This document shows, in pieces, positions 27,731 through 36,376 of a DNA stretch of 63,675 nt (the first letter of the stretch is position 1; the number at the start of each line of letters is the position of its first letter). This DNA comes from Pontibacter cellulosilyticus (lineage in GTDB: Bacteria; Bacteroidota; Bacteroidia; Cytophagales; Hymenobacteraceae): NCBI RefSeq assembly GCF_014306105.1, contig NZ_JACRVF010000009.1, forward strand, positions 1-63,675, read 5' to 3'. The translations under genes were made by a program, and so were the position numbers. Under the pieces are notes generated by a model. The model ran no database searches, was not told the DNA's origin, and was given only the letters and a program-made list of their open reading frames with translations.

Positions 27731-29286
27731 ATGAGCCTGAAAGAAGTTAAGAACGTGTTGTGCATCTCAGCTACACCGCCGGATATATTTGCGCAGTATG
27801 GCTTTAGAACGGTTAAAGTAGAACCAGCTACCAGTAACACTATAACGATAACGCCAAAGGTCTATAAAGGCAAGATACAGCACGAACTATCCAGCCTGTT
27901 ACCTACCCTAAACTATAAAGAGAAACAGTACCTGATCAGGCTTAACAACCTGAATTTGATTGAGCGGGTGCTGAAAAGTTTTAAGGACTTGGAGCCGGAA
28001 CAAATAGCATTGTTATCTTCTGAGACAAAGGCAGGCGATGTGTACCAGGAAATAACAAAAAGCAAAACCATACCACAGCAGGTAAGGCTGGTTTTTACTA
28101 CGTCGCTAATTGATTGTGGGGTTGATGTTTACAATACGGATCTTGAAATCATTATTGCAGAACACCAAAACGAGCACCTTAGCACACAGGACACACTGCA
28201 GTTTTTAGCCCGCCCGCGCAAGGTTAGCAACCTGAAAGCAACCGTTTACAAACTGGAGCGCCCTGGCAAAGGCATAAGCCGCGAACAACTGTATAAAGAT
28301 GCGTACGAGCTGGCAACTTACGAATGTAACTGGTTAAATCAGATGAACGCCAAGCACACCGCCGGGACCCGTTAGTAGCAAACCGTACTACCTTTTCTGA
28401 TACGGCGCATTATTGCAAGTATAACCACCAAAGCGAACAGTACGAGCCAAACGAGCTGCTGATTCATTACCAGGTAGAACAAACCCTGATCCGGTACATG
28501 GCCACCGAAACTTACTTTGCTCAACTTGAACAGGAACAGCATATTATTATAGAACAGCCAGAACACCTGACGATAGCCAGAACGCCGGAAATGGAAGCCC
28601 TGGACAAAGCCGCCAAAGCTGTAAAGGAAACAATGCAGGAACAGGCGTTGCTGCTATTGGAAACCCACCACCCGGCTGACGTATTCAGTGCTTTATACCA
28701 TAGCGTGAAAGACTTGGACACCCGCGCCGAAATCGTAAAGACCGGCTATGATACCTTGTTGCAGGATACTGCCAAAGAAGTACAGGAAACCTACCAGCCA
28801 ATACTCACAGACCGCGCCGCGCTGCTGATCTTCAATACCTATCTGAAACTACAGCGTAGGGACATGGCAGCGGATGACATAGTATCTTTGATGCGAGAAC
28901 ACAACAGCCCGCGTAAGTTGGGGGACCTGCTGACCAGGTTGGATGTATGGCATAACCTGAGACATTATAACCAGTTGGCAATCAAAGACAAGCGCGATGC
29001 TGACAGGCTTTTACAGCACTACAGGAAGCTTAAAAGCAGGGTAACTGAATTAGATTCTATTAATAATAAAAGAGCTAATCGGGTTACCTCAGAAGAGATA
29101 ACGGCACTAATCAATAAAGACCGCCCTAAAGCCATAAAGCTCACGAAAGATAAAGCTATGCAGTTGTTCCGGATCTTCTTTGAAGTAGATACGATAGCAG
29201 CTAAGGTAAACGGTAAACGGGTTAAATACTTTGGGATCACAGCAGATAATGTAGCCCCGCTATTTTGTGAAAGTGTAGCGGCGTAA
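27731..29286 (+). pseudogene. Frameshifted, 5'-truncated SF2 helicase-like gene
   Basis: Reading frame 1 (27731-28375) encodes the C-terminal part of an SF2 helicase: CISATPP (motif III), VFTTSLIDCGVDVYN (motif V) and QDTLQFLARPRK (motif VI). Walker A and DExH are missing, so the 5' half is lost or was never present. The second frame is open from 28330 to 29286 and continues naturally (NRTTFSDTAHYCKYNHQSEQ, then ATETYFAQLEQ), so a one-base change near 28365-28377, close to GGG/CCC runs, breaks the gene. A 35-codon ORF (27627-27734) overlaps the start by ATGA. It may be a decayed plasmid replication or mobilisation helicase. Confidence 0.7.
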
Positions 29287-29310
29287 GGCAATCAAACGTA
29301 GGTTTGCAGT

Positions 29311-29541
29311 ATGGCTGCTTACCTTCATTCTGCTTTTTACCGCAACGGCGAAGACCTGGAATTTTACGATAAAGAATTTCAGCAGCTGGCGTATCATATC
29401 GCCACGGGTCCGCATCATTTCGAATACACCCTGGATAACTTAGGCTGGCGCCTGACCTTCACCACACCTGAATACAGCCTAAAGGTAACCATAGAGTACG
29501 GCGGCATCTTTAAAGGCGATGGCACGATTGTAACCAGGTAA
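29311..29541 (+). CDS. Hypothetical 76-aa protein
   Basis: No family recognised. The sequence has a beta-rich pattern (FEYTLDNLGWRLTFTTPEYSLKVTIEYGGIF) resembling a small immunity or adaptor-like fold. It follows the helicase remnant by 24 bp in the same orientation and may belong to the same ancient unit. No ribosome-binding motif stands out. Confidence 0.5.
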   Translation: MAAYLHSAFYRNGEDLEFYDKEFQQLAYHIATGPHHFEYTLDNLGWRLTFTTPEYSLKVTIEYGGIFKGDGTIVTR

Positions 29542-29612
29542 AGGATTGAGTTAGTTTTCTTGCATATAAAAATAAGCTGGCAGCACTCCCACTACCAGCC
29601 CTTTATGTTGTG

Positions 29613-29837
29613 TTAGCTTCCATTATTAGTTTGATGAATGGTTACAGTACTACCAGGTTCAGCTACAATTATAATCGGCTGCTTTTGCTCTTGTGACGTT
29701 ATCGTTTGTTCTGTTTTCACAGCTTCTACAGGTTTGTCTTTCCCTTGTGCTAAGTAGGCTCCACCCAACCCTAACATGGTTGCAACAATGTACCCCACTA
29801 TTTCATTAAAAATCAGTTTTCGTAAATTTCTTATCAT
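29613..29837 (-). CDS. Small single-TM hypothetical protein
   Basis: 74 aa with one membrane helix (IVGYIVATMLGLGGAYLAQG, about 13-32) and a polar tail. No family recognised. It lies alone on the minus strand; a role is not inferable. Confidence 0.45.
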   Translation of the reverse strand: MIRNLRKLIFNEIVGYIVATMLGLGGAYLAQGKDKPVEAVKTEQTITSQEQKQPIIIVAEPGSTVTIHQTNNGS

Positions 29838-30407
29838 ATCGTTTTTCTCCCTTCTGGCAAGTATTCTTTGGCATAGGGCTTACCACCCATCCGGTACCAG
29901 TGGCACCTGTTTTATATAGTTAATTTTATGTGCTCCCATCAAAAGCCATTTGTTATAACAAGGAATGAAGCCCAACGTTACTTTCTGATGTGAACTATCT
30001 TATATAGTAACTTCTGTAAGCTCCCTTATGTATTAGCGGCTCTTATAATTGAAGAACTGAGAAGCACATACACCGGTTAAAATGTATGTATCTATGAATA
30101 GTACTTACATAAGACAAAAAGCCGTTTGACTTGGGGAAAAACCGTGATTATTTAAGAAATAATTTTTGAGGACGTTTCTGTTGTCCTCAAGAAAACATGT
30201 TCTCAAAAGCCCAAAAGCATGTTTCCTGCTTTGAGGAGCACCTTTAGATGAGGTTGTTTTAAGGTTGTTAATCGTTGAGGAGGAAGCTGAGGACGAGGTT
30301 GCTTTAAGGTTGCCGGGTGGTGAGGTAATAACTGACTCCCTTAACAGTATAAATTCTACCAGCAGCACACGGTGTGCTGCCTGGACACAACCTAAATCAA
30401 CTTCATC
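29838..30407. other. Noncoding or decayed region with a 45-bp spaced imperfect repeat
   Basis: 570 bp. Two copies of a GAYGAGGTTGYTTTAAGGTTG block (30247-30267, 30292-30312) lie 45 bp apart. Short open frames on both strands here show no family features; nothing coding is supported. Confidence 0.4.
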
Positions 30408-30836
30408 ATGCGTATCAACTTTAGAACAATCGCTTTCCTTAGAGCCGCCTTCACTAATGACTTAAAAGAATTCGGTCAAAGCCTGGACAACTTTGCAGGC
30501 CGCAGTGAATCGTACCTCAAGTGGAAACTTAGCTACATGGAAGACCTAAGCCTGTGGCAGGCGCTTTTGGATCTGGAAGAGGAAATGCTATGGTATGAGG
30601 AGCAAAATCAGTGCAGGCTCAACATGCCAATCGAATACCGCCTGATGCGGAAAGAATATAAAACAAGAACAGGTCGTAACTGGAGTGAGGACAGCTACGA
30701 TATTTCCTGCGCATACGACTGGCTGCTGGAGCGACTATCTAACTATACAGAAGGCTACCGACCACCTTACATGTGTGTCTGCGGCTATACGGCCAAAGAA
30801 GACTGGGTATGGGAGAATGCGAACCTGGAGGAGTAA
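30408..30836 (+). CDS. Hypothetical 142-aa protein
   Basis: An acidic, Trp/Tyr-rich, mostly helical protein (LSYMEDLSLWQALLDLEEEMLWYEEQNQ, RTGRNWSEDSYDISCAYDWLLERLSNY). A CVCG motif lies near the C-terminus. No family recognised. It is followed by a good terminator at 30954-30985, which supports it being an expressed gene. Confidence 0.55.
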   Translation: MRINFRTIAFLRAAFTNDLKEFGQSLDNFAGRSESYLKWKLSYMEDLSLWQALLDLEEEMLWYEEQNQCRLNMPIEYRLMRKEYKTRTGRNWSEDSYDISCAYDWLLERLSNYTEGYRPPYMCVCGYTAKEDWVWENANLEE

Positions 30837-30953
30837 ACTATAACCCATATCATATTATCATATTCCTGAAACCCTATTGTAAATCTTAAACTTCTTTATT
30901 CTTCATCATGAATATTCTTTATAAAATGGGTGGAGATGGTTAAGAAAGGTTTT

Positions 30954-30985
30954 AAAAAGAGGAGCGTAACAGCTCCTTTTTTTTA
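30954..30985 (+). terminator. Rho-independent terminator
   Basis: AGGAGC (30960-30965) pairs with GCTCCT (30972-30977) and is followed by a run of Ts. It separates the 30408 gene from the convergent 31009 gene. Confidence 0.8.
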
Positions 30986-31008
30986 TGCCCATACACTCAG
31001 TTAATTAA

Positions 31009-31395
31009 CTAATAGCCGCGCCTTCTCCTTTCGGCTTCATCTTCTTTTATTAACTTTTCAGCTCTAAGGACCAACTCTTGGTCCTTTGGTTTAAGCAACG
31101 GGAAAATATCTCTCATAGCTTTTTCTCTGTCAATTGCTAAGTAGCTCTTATCAGGGCGTATGGTATAGCTTTCCCATTCTTTGAATCTCCCTGCTCCAGC
31201 TAAAGCCATTAGGAATGCATGTCTGGCATTATCTAAAATCTCTGCAGTCACTTGTGACTTCTTTAGGTCATCAAGGAATTTCTGTTGCTCATATCGCGCT
31301 CTGGCAGGAACAGACATGTAAGAACAGTCATCCTCATTCCATTCTACAAAATCATCGTCATCATCTGTATAGTTGTAGTTATTTTCCTCTTCCAT
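31009..31395 (-). CDS. Hypothetical acidic helical protein
   Basis: 128 aa from MEEENNYNYTDD (31395). The N-terminus is very acidic (DDDDDFVEWNEDD); the rest is helical and charged, ending in AERRRRGY. No family recognised. An upstream in-frame ATG (31431) is possible but adds no conserved-looking sequence. Confidence 0.5.
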   Translation of the reverse strand: MEEENNYNYTDDDDDFVEWNEDDCSYMSVPARARYEQQKFLDDLKKSQVTAEILDNARHAFLMALAGAGRFKEWESYTIRPDKSYLAIDREKAMRDIFPLLKPKDQELVLRAEKLIKEDEAERRRRGY

Positions 31396-31705
31396 GGATT
31401 TCAAGTATTTTATGTGTATACCAAAATACAAATTAAGTTGTATTACCAGTATATTAACCGTTAAAATTTACTAAGGGGCAAATTAAAGTATTACCCCTTG
31501 TTAGTTAGGAATTGTACTTATGCGTGTTCTCGGCGCTGTTTAACATAAAAGTAGTTATGAAGCAAACCGCTCTGATTTGCTCCAGATGCTGCTGATTTTC
31601 GGCCTTGTTTCTGGTACTTTTCAGTGAGGGACAAATTCCTCCGGTCTATTATTTGCGGCTATAAGTTGCTGCAGTAACCTCTTATAGCTTCCAACCATGC
31701 AACCA

Positions 31706-31951
31706 CTACCGGCCTTTACTGATTATGTAAACTGCTGCTGACTTACACCATTCAAGCACCTCGTAAAACTCTTTTAAAGCTGCCAGGCCTGAGAATACCT
31801 GAGCAACGAAAGGGAGCCCTTTAAACCACGCGATGGTTTGATTAAACCAGTTGCCTTTCTGAGGTCCGTTCAGGCAAGCGCAAGCGCCCACAACCGCTGC
31901 TGCTGCAGAGGCTGTTTTGTGGGGCTTGTTATTACGCTTCCGTCTGGACAT
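31706..31951 (-). CDS. Hypothetical 81-aa protein
   Basis: A basic N-terminus (MSRRKRNNKPHK), an Ala/Cys-rich stretch (ASAAAAVVGACACLNG), and amphipathic helices (GLAALKEFYEVLEWCKSAAVYII). No family recognised; a membrane-interacting peptide is possible. Confidence 0.4.
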   Translation of the reverse strand: MSRRKRNNKPHKTASAAAAVVGACACLNGPQKGNWFNQTIAWFKGLPFVAQVFSGLAALKEFYEVLEWCKSAAVYIISKGR

Positions 31952-32299
31952 AGTACACCGCTTAAAATTGTAAGCAGTGTCTCTCTATTATTCCCGTAAA
32001 GCGTTACGGCAAATTTAAATTAGACCTTTGACGTAAAAAAGGACAGGGTCTGCTTAGTTCTGGTACAGTTCTAAACTATGGCCTTAAGTTGCTTATAATC
32101 ATGGAGTAATTCTATACACAGAGATAGCTTACACCCCTATAAGCCAAAATGGTGTGTTGGTTGGAAGCTTTGCAGGTAAAAAAGTAAATAATACTACCAA
32201 GTTTGATAAGCTGTGTTACAAGGAAGTGAAAAAAATTTTTATATATTTGCAACTATAAATTAGTTGCACTTGTATAAGGAAGGGAGGCCAATTGGTAAA
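31952..32299. promoter_or_regulatory. hicAB promoter region with operator-like dyad
   Basis: 348 bp. A Bacteroidota -7 box TATATTTG (32242-32249) is overlapped at its last base by the dyad GCAACTA-N5-TAGTTGC (32249-32267), 33 bp before the hicA ATG. HicB proteins repress their own promoters, so this dyad is a natural operator candidate. Confidence 0.6.
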
Positions 32300-32545
32300 A
32301 TGGCGAGAAAAGAAAAATTAATAGCTAGACTGTGCAGTTACCCCACGGACTTTACGTGGTCTGAATTAGTAAGTGTGCTGAATGGAGCTGGGTACCAAGA
32401 GCACACAGGGGGTAAAACGGGAGGCAGTCGCAGGAAGTTTATAAATGGAGCCGGCCATATAATAAACTTACATAAACCACACCCAGGGAATATTTTAAAA
32501 CGTTACCAGTTGGAGATAGTAATAAATTCACTGGGGCTCTGCTAA
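32300..32545 (+). CDS. hicA: HicA-family mRNA interferase toxin
   Basis: 81 aa from MARKEKLIARLCSY (32300). It has the dsRBD-like HicA fold pattern: KLIARLCSYPTDFTWSELVSVLNGAGYQ, then GGKTGGSRRKFINGAGHIINLHKPHPGNILKRYQL. Many HicA toxins have GSHxxY with a catalytic His; here the position is Arg (GGSRRKF), a variant seen in the GSR subgroup. HicA cleaves mRNA and is neutralised by HicB, encoded 54 bp downstream. The toxin-first order is the common one for hicAB. Confidence 0.85.
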   Translation: MARKEKLIARLCSYPTDFTWSELVSVLNGAGYQEHTGGKTGGSRRKFINGAGHIINLHKPHPGNILKRYQLEIVINSLGLC

Positions 32546-32599
32546 AGCAGGAAGAAGATAGAAATTAACTGTTATAACGAGAAATTAAGAACGGCAAAA

Positions 32600-32944
32600 A
32601 TGAGCAACACTATTAAGTACAAGGACTATATCGGCTCAGTCGAGTATAGCGCCGAGGACAAAGTGTTTTTTGGCAAGATTGAGTTTATAAATGATGTGGT
32701 TACGTTTGAGGCAACCAATGTAGACGAATTAGAGCAGGCCTTTCAAGAGTCTGTAGATGATTATCTAGAAATGTGTCAAGAAGTAGGGAAAGAACCTGAA
32801 AAAGCCTTCAAAGGGACCTTTAATATTCGGATGCATCCGGATTTGCATAAGAAAGCAGCGAGAGTGTCGCTGGAGCAGGGTAAAAACCTTAACCAGTTGG
32901 TAGTCGAAGCTGTAAGCCAGTATGTAGTAGAACATGCTCACTAA
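32600..32944 (+). CDS. hicB: HicB-family antitoxin
   Basis: 114 aa. The N-terminal half is the degenerate RNase H-like HicB fold (YKDYIGSVEYSAEDKVFFGKIEFINDVVTFEATNVDELEQAFQESVDDYLEMCQE). The C-terminal part is a ribbon-helix-helix (GTFNIRMHPDLHKKAARVSLEQGKNLNQLVVEAVSQYV) for operator binding. It neutralises HicA and represses the operon, and together they stabilise the plasmid post-segregationally. An IS3 element begins 15 bp after its stop codon. Confidence 0.9.
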   Translation: MSNTIKYKDYIGSVEYSAEDKVFFGKIEFINDVVTFEATNVDELEQAFQESVDDYLEMCQEVGKEPEKAFKGTFNIRMHPDLHKKAARVSLEQGKNLNQLVVEAVSQYVVEHAH

Positions 32945-32982
32945 CATTGTTAATGACCCGTCCTAAAATAAGTTGACAGGTT

Positions 32983-33466
32983 TTACGATGATTTTATAGG
33001 ATCTGTGGGCAGTAGCTCACAGGTTTTTTCATGCACCTGCAGTGGAGTGAGCATCTGCAGACTCAGGTGGGGCCTTCGGGTGTTGTAGCTTTCCACAGCC
33101 TGTTTTACGAGTAGCTCGAGTTCGTGTCTGGTATTGCAGGGGTAGAGCAGGAATTCTTCTTTGAGTATGCCGTTCATGCGTTCTGCCAATGCATTCTGAT
33201 AGCAGTCATAGCCATCAGTCATCGAAGGCCGGATGCCGTGCTTTCTCAGGATGTACTGGTAATGCTGAGAGCAGGTAATGCAGCTTGCGCGTGCCCACAC
33301 GGGGCAAGTGCCGGCGTACCGTTTGCACCAGTTCCCTGACAGGGGCCAGTTGGGCTGTGCGCCGCTTTTGCCGTGCCCTTGACTGGTAGAGCGACTGCCT
33401 GCTGCACCCGAACAAAGAAGAGAGACGCGACAGGCTCACGCCTTTCTCTTGCTGGAAGATCCACAT
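32983..33466 (-). pseudogene. IS3 transposase OrfB with internal deletion
   Basis: The N-terminal part (QQEKGVSLSRLSSLFGCSRQSLYQSR...VGTRKLHYLL) and the C-terminal rve end (RKHGIRPSMTDGYDCYQNALAERMNGILKEEFLL...YNTRRPHLSLQMLTP) are both recognisable, but they are in different frames and joined directly. The DNA for the middle of the integrase core, with the first two DDE aspartates, is missing. The element cannot transpose on its own. Confidence 0.85.
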
Positions 33467-33831
33467 TGTCCGGGCAATAACTTTTTTGAAAAACCAGTAC
33501 CTAACTGACGGTCTATCTCCTGCACGGCTTTTTCCAGCACCTGGTTTCGAAGACGCTCATCAGAGAGCTCGCGCTCCAGGCGTTTGATCGTTTGGGCGGG
33601 TGTTTCGGCTTTCATCATGCGTGTGTGTATATCAGGGTAACGCCAATCCAGCCGGCCATGTTTCCGAAGCCACACCAACACCGTAGAGCGCCCTTGGATA
33701 CCGTAATGGCGCTGAGCCTGCTTATAGCTCAGTTCGCCTTCTTCAACCTGCTGCACAACAGCCAGTTTAAAGCCTAAGGGGTAGTCCCGACGCGTACGCC
33801 TGCTGTGCCCTGCTTCTTCTTTTCCTTTCAT
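33436..33831 (-). CDS. IS3 transposase OrfA (HTH, leucine-zipper-like)
   Basis: About 131 aa from MKGKEEAGHS. It contains an HTH_Tnp_1 type domain (GFKLAVVQQVEEGELSYKQAQRHYGIQGRSTVLVWLRKHG) and a coiled coil (TPAQTIKRLERELSDERLRNQVLEKAVQEID). The A6G slippery heptamer (minus strand, 33487-33481) near its end matches the -1 programmed frameshift that makes the OrfAB transposase in IS3 elements. OrfA appears intact, but the OrfAB product would be inactive. Confidence 0.85.
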   Translation of the reverse strand: MKGKEEAGHSRRTRRDYPLGFKLAVVQQVEEGELSYKQAQRHYGIQGRSTVLVWLRKHGRLDWRYPDIHTRMMKAETPAQTIKRLERELSDERLRNQVLEKAVQEIDRQLGTGFSKKLLPGQCGSSSKRKA

Positions 33832-33876
33832 AAGTCTAAATAGTGTCAACTTATTTCAGGACGACTCAGTGTAAAC

Positions 33877-33896
33877 TGTCAACTTTTTTCAGGACG
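33877..33896 (-). repeat. Additional IS3 terminal repeat copy
   Basis: A second copy of the IS end (18 of 20 matches to the left end), 33 bp outside the right terminal repeat. It suggests a remnant of a second IS copy or of an insertion next to an older end. Confidence 0.7.
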
Positions 33897-33924
33897 AGGC
33901 AAGAACAGGTCAACCTGAATTTCC

Positions 33925-34058
33925 ATCTCAAAAAACCTCCGTTTTATGAGATGAAATAGCTGAGGCAACATTAACTTCTTATCCTTTAATATTCTTTCTC
34001 AAATTGCCGTCTCACAAATCAAATGCTTTTCTGTATATTTGAGACGAGTTATTGAGAC
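33925..34058. promoter_or_regulatory. Candidate res region: TGAGAC/T dyads upstream of resolvase
   Basis: ATCTCA...TGAGAT (33925-33952, 28 bp), GTCTCA...TGAGAC (34009-34045, 37 bp) and a further TGAGAC (34053-34058) directly precede the resolvase gene. Serine resolvases act on clustered inverted sites of about this size next to their gene. Confidence 0.55.
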
Positions 34059-34063
34059 AAAAC

Positions 34064-34639
34064 ATGAAGATAGGCTACGCCCGGGTCTCGACCCAAGATC
34101 AAAAATTAGAATTGCAGCTTGACGCTCTTGCCCAGTACGGGTGCAACCAGATCTACAAAGAAAAGAAATCAGGTAAAAGCAAAGATCGTCCTGAACTGGA
34201 AAAGATGATCGCGCAGCTACGAGCAGGGGATACCGTGGTAGTTTGGAAGCTGGATCGGTTGGGCCGCTCACTTCGGGATCTGATTGACTTAGTGGCAGAG
34301 TTTAAGCAAAGGGGAGTGGACTTTGTGAGTTTGCAAGATGGCATCAACACGGCTACGGCAACGGGCCGCTTTACTTTTAACATCTTTGCATCGCTAGCAG
34401 AGTTTGAGCGCGAGATTATTCGCGAACGTACCAAAGCTGGACTTGATGCTGCCAAAGCTCGCGGACGAAAGGGGGGAAGGCCTCAAGGGTTATCTAGTTC
34501 AGCATTAGAGAAAGCTAAATCAGCCCGTATACTTTTTGACTCTGGCACCAAGACAGTGGAAGAGATTGCCAAGATCCTGCATATTTCGAGGGCAACTTGT
34601 TACCGCTACTTGTCTCATGTAACTCCTGTTGTAGAGTAG
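34064..34639 (+). CDS. Serine recombinase (resolvase/invertase)
   Basis: 191 aa from MKIGYARVST (34064). The catalytic Ser9 in YARVST, the conserved Arg motif DRLGRSLRDLI and the long E-helix region FNIFASLAEFEREIIRERTKAGLDAAKARGRKGGRP are all present, followed by a C-terminal HTH (TVEEIAKILHISRATCYRYL). This is the small resolvase/invertase class (Tn3-type). It could resolve plasmid multimers or cointegrates. No Tn3 transposase gene accompanies it. TGAGAC dyads upstream, and one similar dyad at 35320, are candidate targets. Confidence 0.92.
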   Translation: MKIGYARVSTQDQKLELQLDALAQYGCNQIYKEKKSGKSKDRPELEKMIAQLRAGDTVVVWKLDRLGRSLRDLIDLVAEFKQRGVDFVSLQDGINTATATGRFTFNIFASLAEFEREIIRERTKAGLDAAKARGRKGGRPQGLSSSALEKAKSARILFDSGTKTVEEIAKILHISRATCYRYLSHVTPVVE

Positions 34640-34860
34640 ATGCGGATAAAGTAAGATTAAATTACTTCATATCGAAATGACAGAAATTTTCTTAAAGTAA
34701 AGTTGATTCTGTTATTTCAGATTCCGATCAATAAAAGATCTTATACCTTTAGTGTAATCTAGAAATAAAGCCATCTCACAACTAGGTTAATGAGTTTGCT
34801 ATGTTCACTTATTGCCCTGCACGTTGGCATTATTTAATGTATAATCTTATAAGCTATAAC

Positions 34861-35232
34861 ATGACAAAAATCTACTACACCATCTTATTTGCCTTGTTCC
34901 TTGTTGGATGTAATCAAAGTGTATCTCAGACAGAAAAGGACTACATCAAGAATTTAGAGGAAAAGAATAGCGCGTTAGAGAAAGAATTACAGGCATTAAA
35001 AAATGCGTCAGAATCTCAAGAACAGGCCAGCAAAAATTCTAACACTTTCTTTACGATAGGTTCAACGGAGGATGAAGTACTAGAAGCTATGGGTGAACCG
35101 ACAGCATACCTTAAGACTGCGCCCGAAGCAAAGAAATTCATTTATGGAATAAGCACAGTATACTTCTATCAAGGCAAGGTTATCAGCTATGATAATCTGG
35201 ACCAGAATTTAAAAGTTAAAGTATCTAAGTAA
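34861..35232 (+). CDS. Lipoprotein with coiled coil and SmpA/OmlA-like domain
   Basis: 123 aa from MTKIYYTILF (34861), with a lipobox LFLVGC at about residue 17. A coiled coil follows (IKNLEEKNSALEKELQALKNASE), then a C-terminal domain TIGSTEDEVLEAMGEPTAYL...YGISTVYFYQGKVISYDN that follows the SmpA/OmlA (BamE-like) pattern. Probably outer-membrane anchored; function unknown. Confidence 0.6.
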   Translation: MTKIYYTILFALFLVGCNQSVSQTEKDYIKNLEEKNSALEKELQALKNASESQEQASKNSNTFFTIGSTEDEVLEAMGEPTAYLKTAPEAKKFIYGISTVYFYQGKVISYDNLDQNLKVKVSK

Positions 35233-35319
35233 TTAATTAAGGTAAGGCTAGTGCTGATTTGATTAGGCTGAGGATTATTGAAGTTCTGGATCTTGATTAA
35301 GTTAATATCTTTCGAATTC

Positions 35320-35348
35320 ATCTCATGAAACCCTCGTTTTTACGAGAC
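35320..35348. repeat. Dyad related to the resolvase-flanking sites
   Basis: ATCTCA (35320-35325) and CGAGAC (35343-35348) with an internal CCTCGTTTT block; it strongly resembles the 33925-33952 dyad, so the resolvase gene and the lipoprotein gene are bracketed by similar sites. Confidence 0.5.
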
Positions 35349-35406
35349 GAATAAAAATCTAATGTGTATCACCAAATTATTGCCACAGCAGCAGATGCCG
35401 AAGGCA

Positions 35407-35988
35407 TTACCAAGGTATATAGTCCGGATCCTGGCTTTTTTCTCGGATGTGTTGGATGCGCTTACGAATTCCTACAATGTTCATGTCTACCTTTGATTTT
35501 TCTTCCTGCAGAAAATACCGTTCACGATCCGTTAGCTTTGTCTTGTCGGCATTGAAATCTGCTAAGTAAAGATCTTTTAGACTTTTGTAATAATATTCAT
35601 GCTCTTGCATGCGGAGCATATGAAAGTCGACCACTTCTTCAAGTGTTCTTGGGTGTTCGCCACTAAGGTGTTTTTTGCCAAAGGTATCGTCTGGGTCTAA
35701 CTGCTTCCGTTTCACGCGGTAAGGGTTGTAGTACACCAAGCGTAAGTCTCTGCCTGCTCCAACAAGCATCGGCTCCAAGCCTTTTCTTCCTTCTACTTCC
35801 AACGAATTTCCAGCTAAGACCTTGGGCATGTCCGCTTCCCGTTTTGCTTTATTGGCATATACCCTACACTTATCCGAGCAGTAAATAGCACGGGGTTTAT
35901 TGGCCCAAAAGTCTTGGTTACAATAGGGGCAGACTTTCTCATATACAATCGAGTTTGCAGGAAACTCTTCGCGGCTATATTTAGGCAT
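35407..35988 (-). CDS. Zinc-ribbon-containing hypothetical protein
   Basis: A 193-aa protein. The N-terminus contains a CPYC...YCSDKCR treble-clef-like zinc ribbon (residues 20-43), then basic and acidic helical stretches (RTLEEVVDFHMLRMQEHEYYYKSLKDLYLADFNADKTKLTDRERYFLQEEK). No known domain family beyond the ribbon. Possibly a DNA-binding or nuclease accessory protein; nothing in the neighbourhood indicates which. Confidence 0.6.
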   Translation of the reverse strand: MPKYSREEFPANSIVYEKVCPYCNQDFWANKPRAIYCSDKCRVYANKAKREADMPKVLAGNSLEVEGRKGLEPMLVGAGRDLRLVYYNPYRVKRKQLDPDDTFGKKHLSGEHPRTLEEVVDFHMLRMQEHEYYYKSLKDLYLADFNADKTKLTDRERYFLQEEKSKVDMNIVGIRKRIQHIREKSQDPDYIPW

Positions 35989-36376
35989 AGGGGTGGAGGC
36001 TTTTCTTAAAACTTATCAAGTTACGTAATTATTACAGATTAATTATATAGTATTTATGGAATTATTTCAGAATATCAGTATTTGGCATCTAGAGGCTCTT
36101 TTAAATTTAGCTGCTATTCATATGATGAGTAGAACCAGCTTAGAGTCAAGGTACTAATATATAACAAATACATTGCTAAAGTAATACTGTATTAATTTAA
36201 AGTATTACTTTAAGTAAAATAAGCCTACGTTGTTTTATCGAAGCTGATAACCTGAGCTTCAATTGTCCCAATTTTGCAGTACACCTTTACAAATGAACAG
36301 GAGTACCTATTGCTTTGAAGAACTTATCAACTTCACGCCTGTTCTACCTTTAATTGGCATGTGGCTACGGTGTTAA
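35989..36376. other. Noncoding AT-rich region
   Basis: 388 bp; no gene, strong hairpin or repeat was seen. Confidence 0.4.

Larger units (their letters stand above)
32959..33863 (-). mobile_element. Internally deleted IS3-family insertion sequence
   Basis: Terminal inverted repeats at 32959-32978 and 33844-33863 match at 19 of 20 positions (CGTCCTAAAATAAGTTGACA type). The element is about 905 bp, shorter than the roughly 1.2-1.3 kb of intact IS3 members, because orfB lacks its middle. No clear target-site duplication is visible. It inserted between hicB and the resolvase gene. Confidence 0.85.

Noticed and set aside
30105..30465. Overlapping short ORFs on both strands
   Set aside because: They lie over imperfect repeats, contain low-complexity Ser/Glu stretches and show no family or start signals.
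34064..34639. Tn3 family transposon
   Set aside because: Only the resolvase is present; no tnpA and no typical 38-bp terminal repeats were seen.
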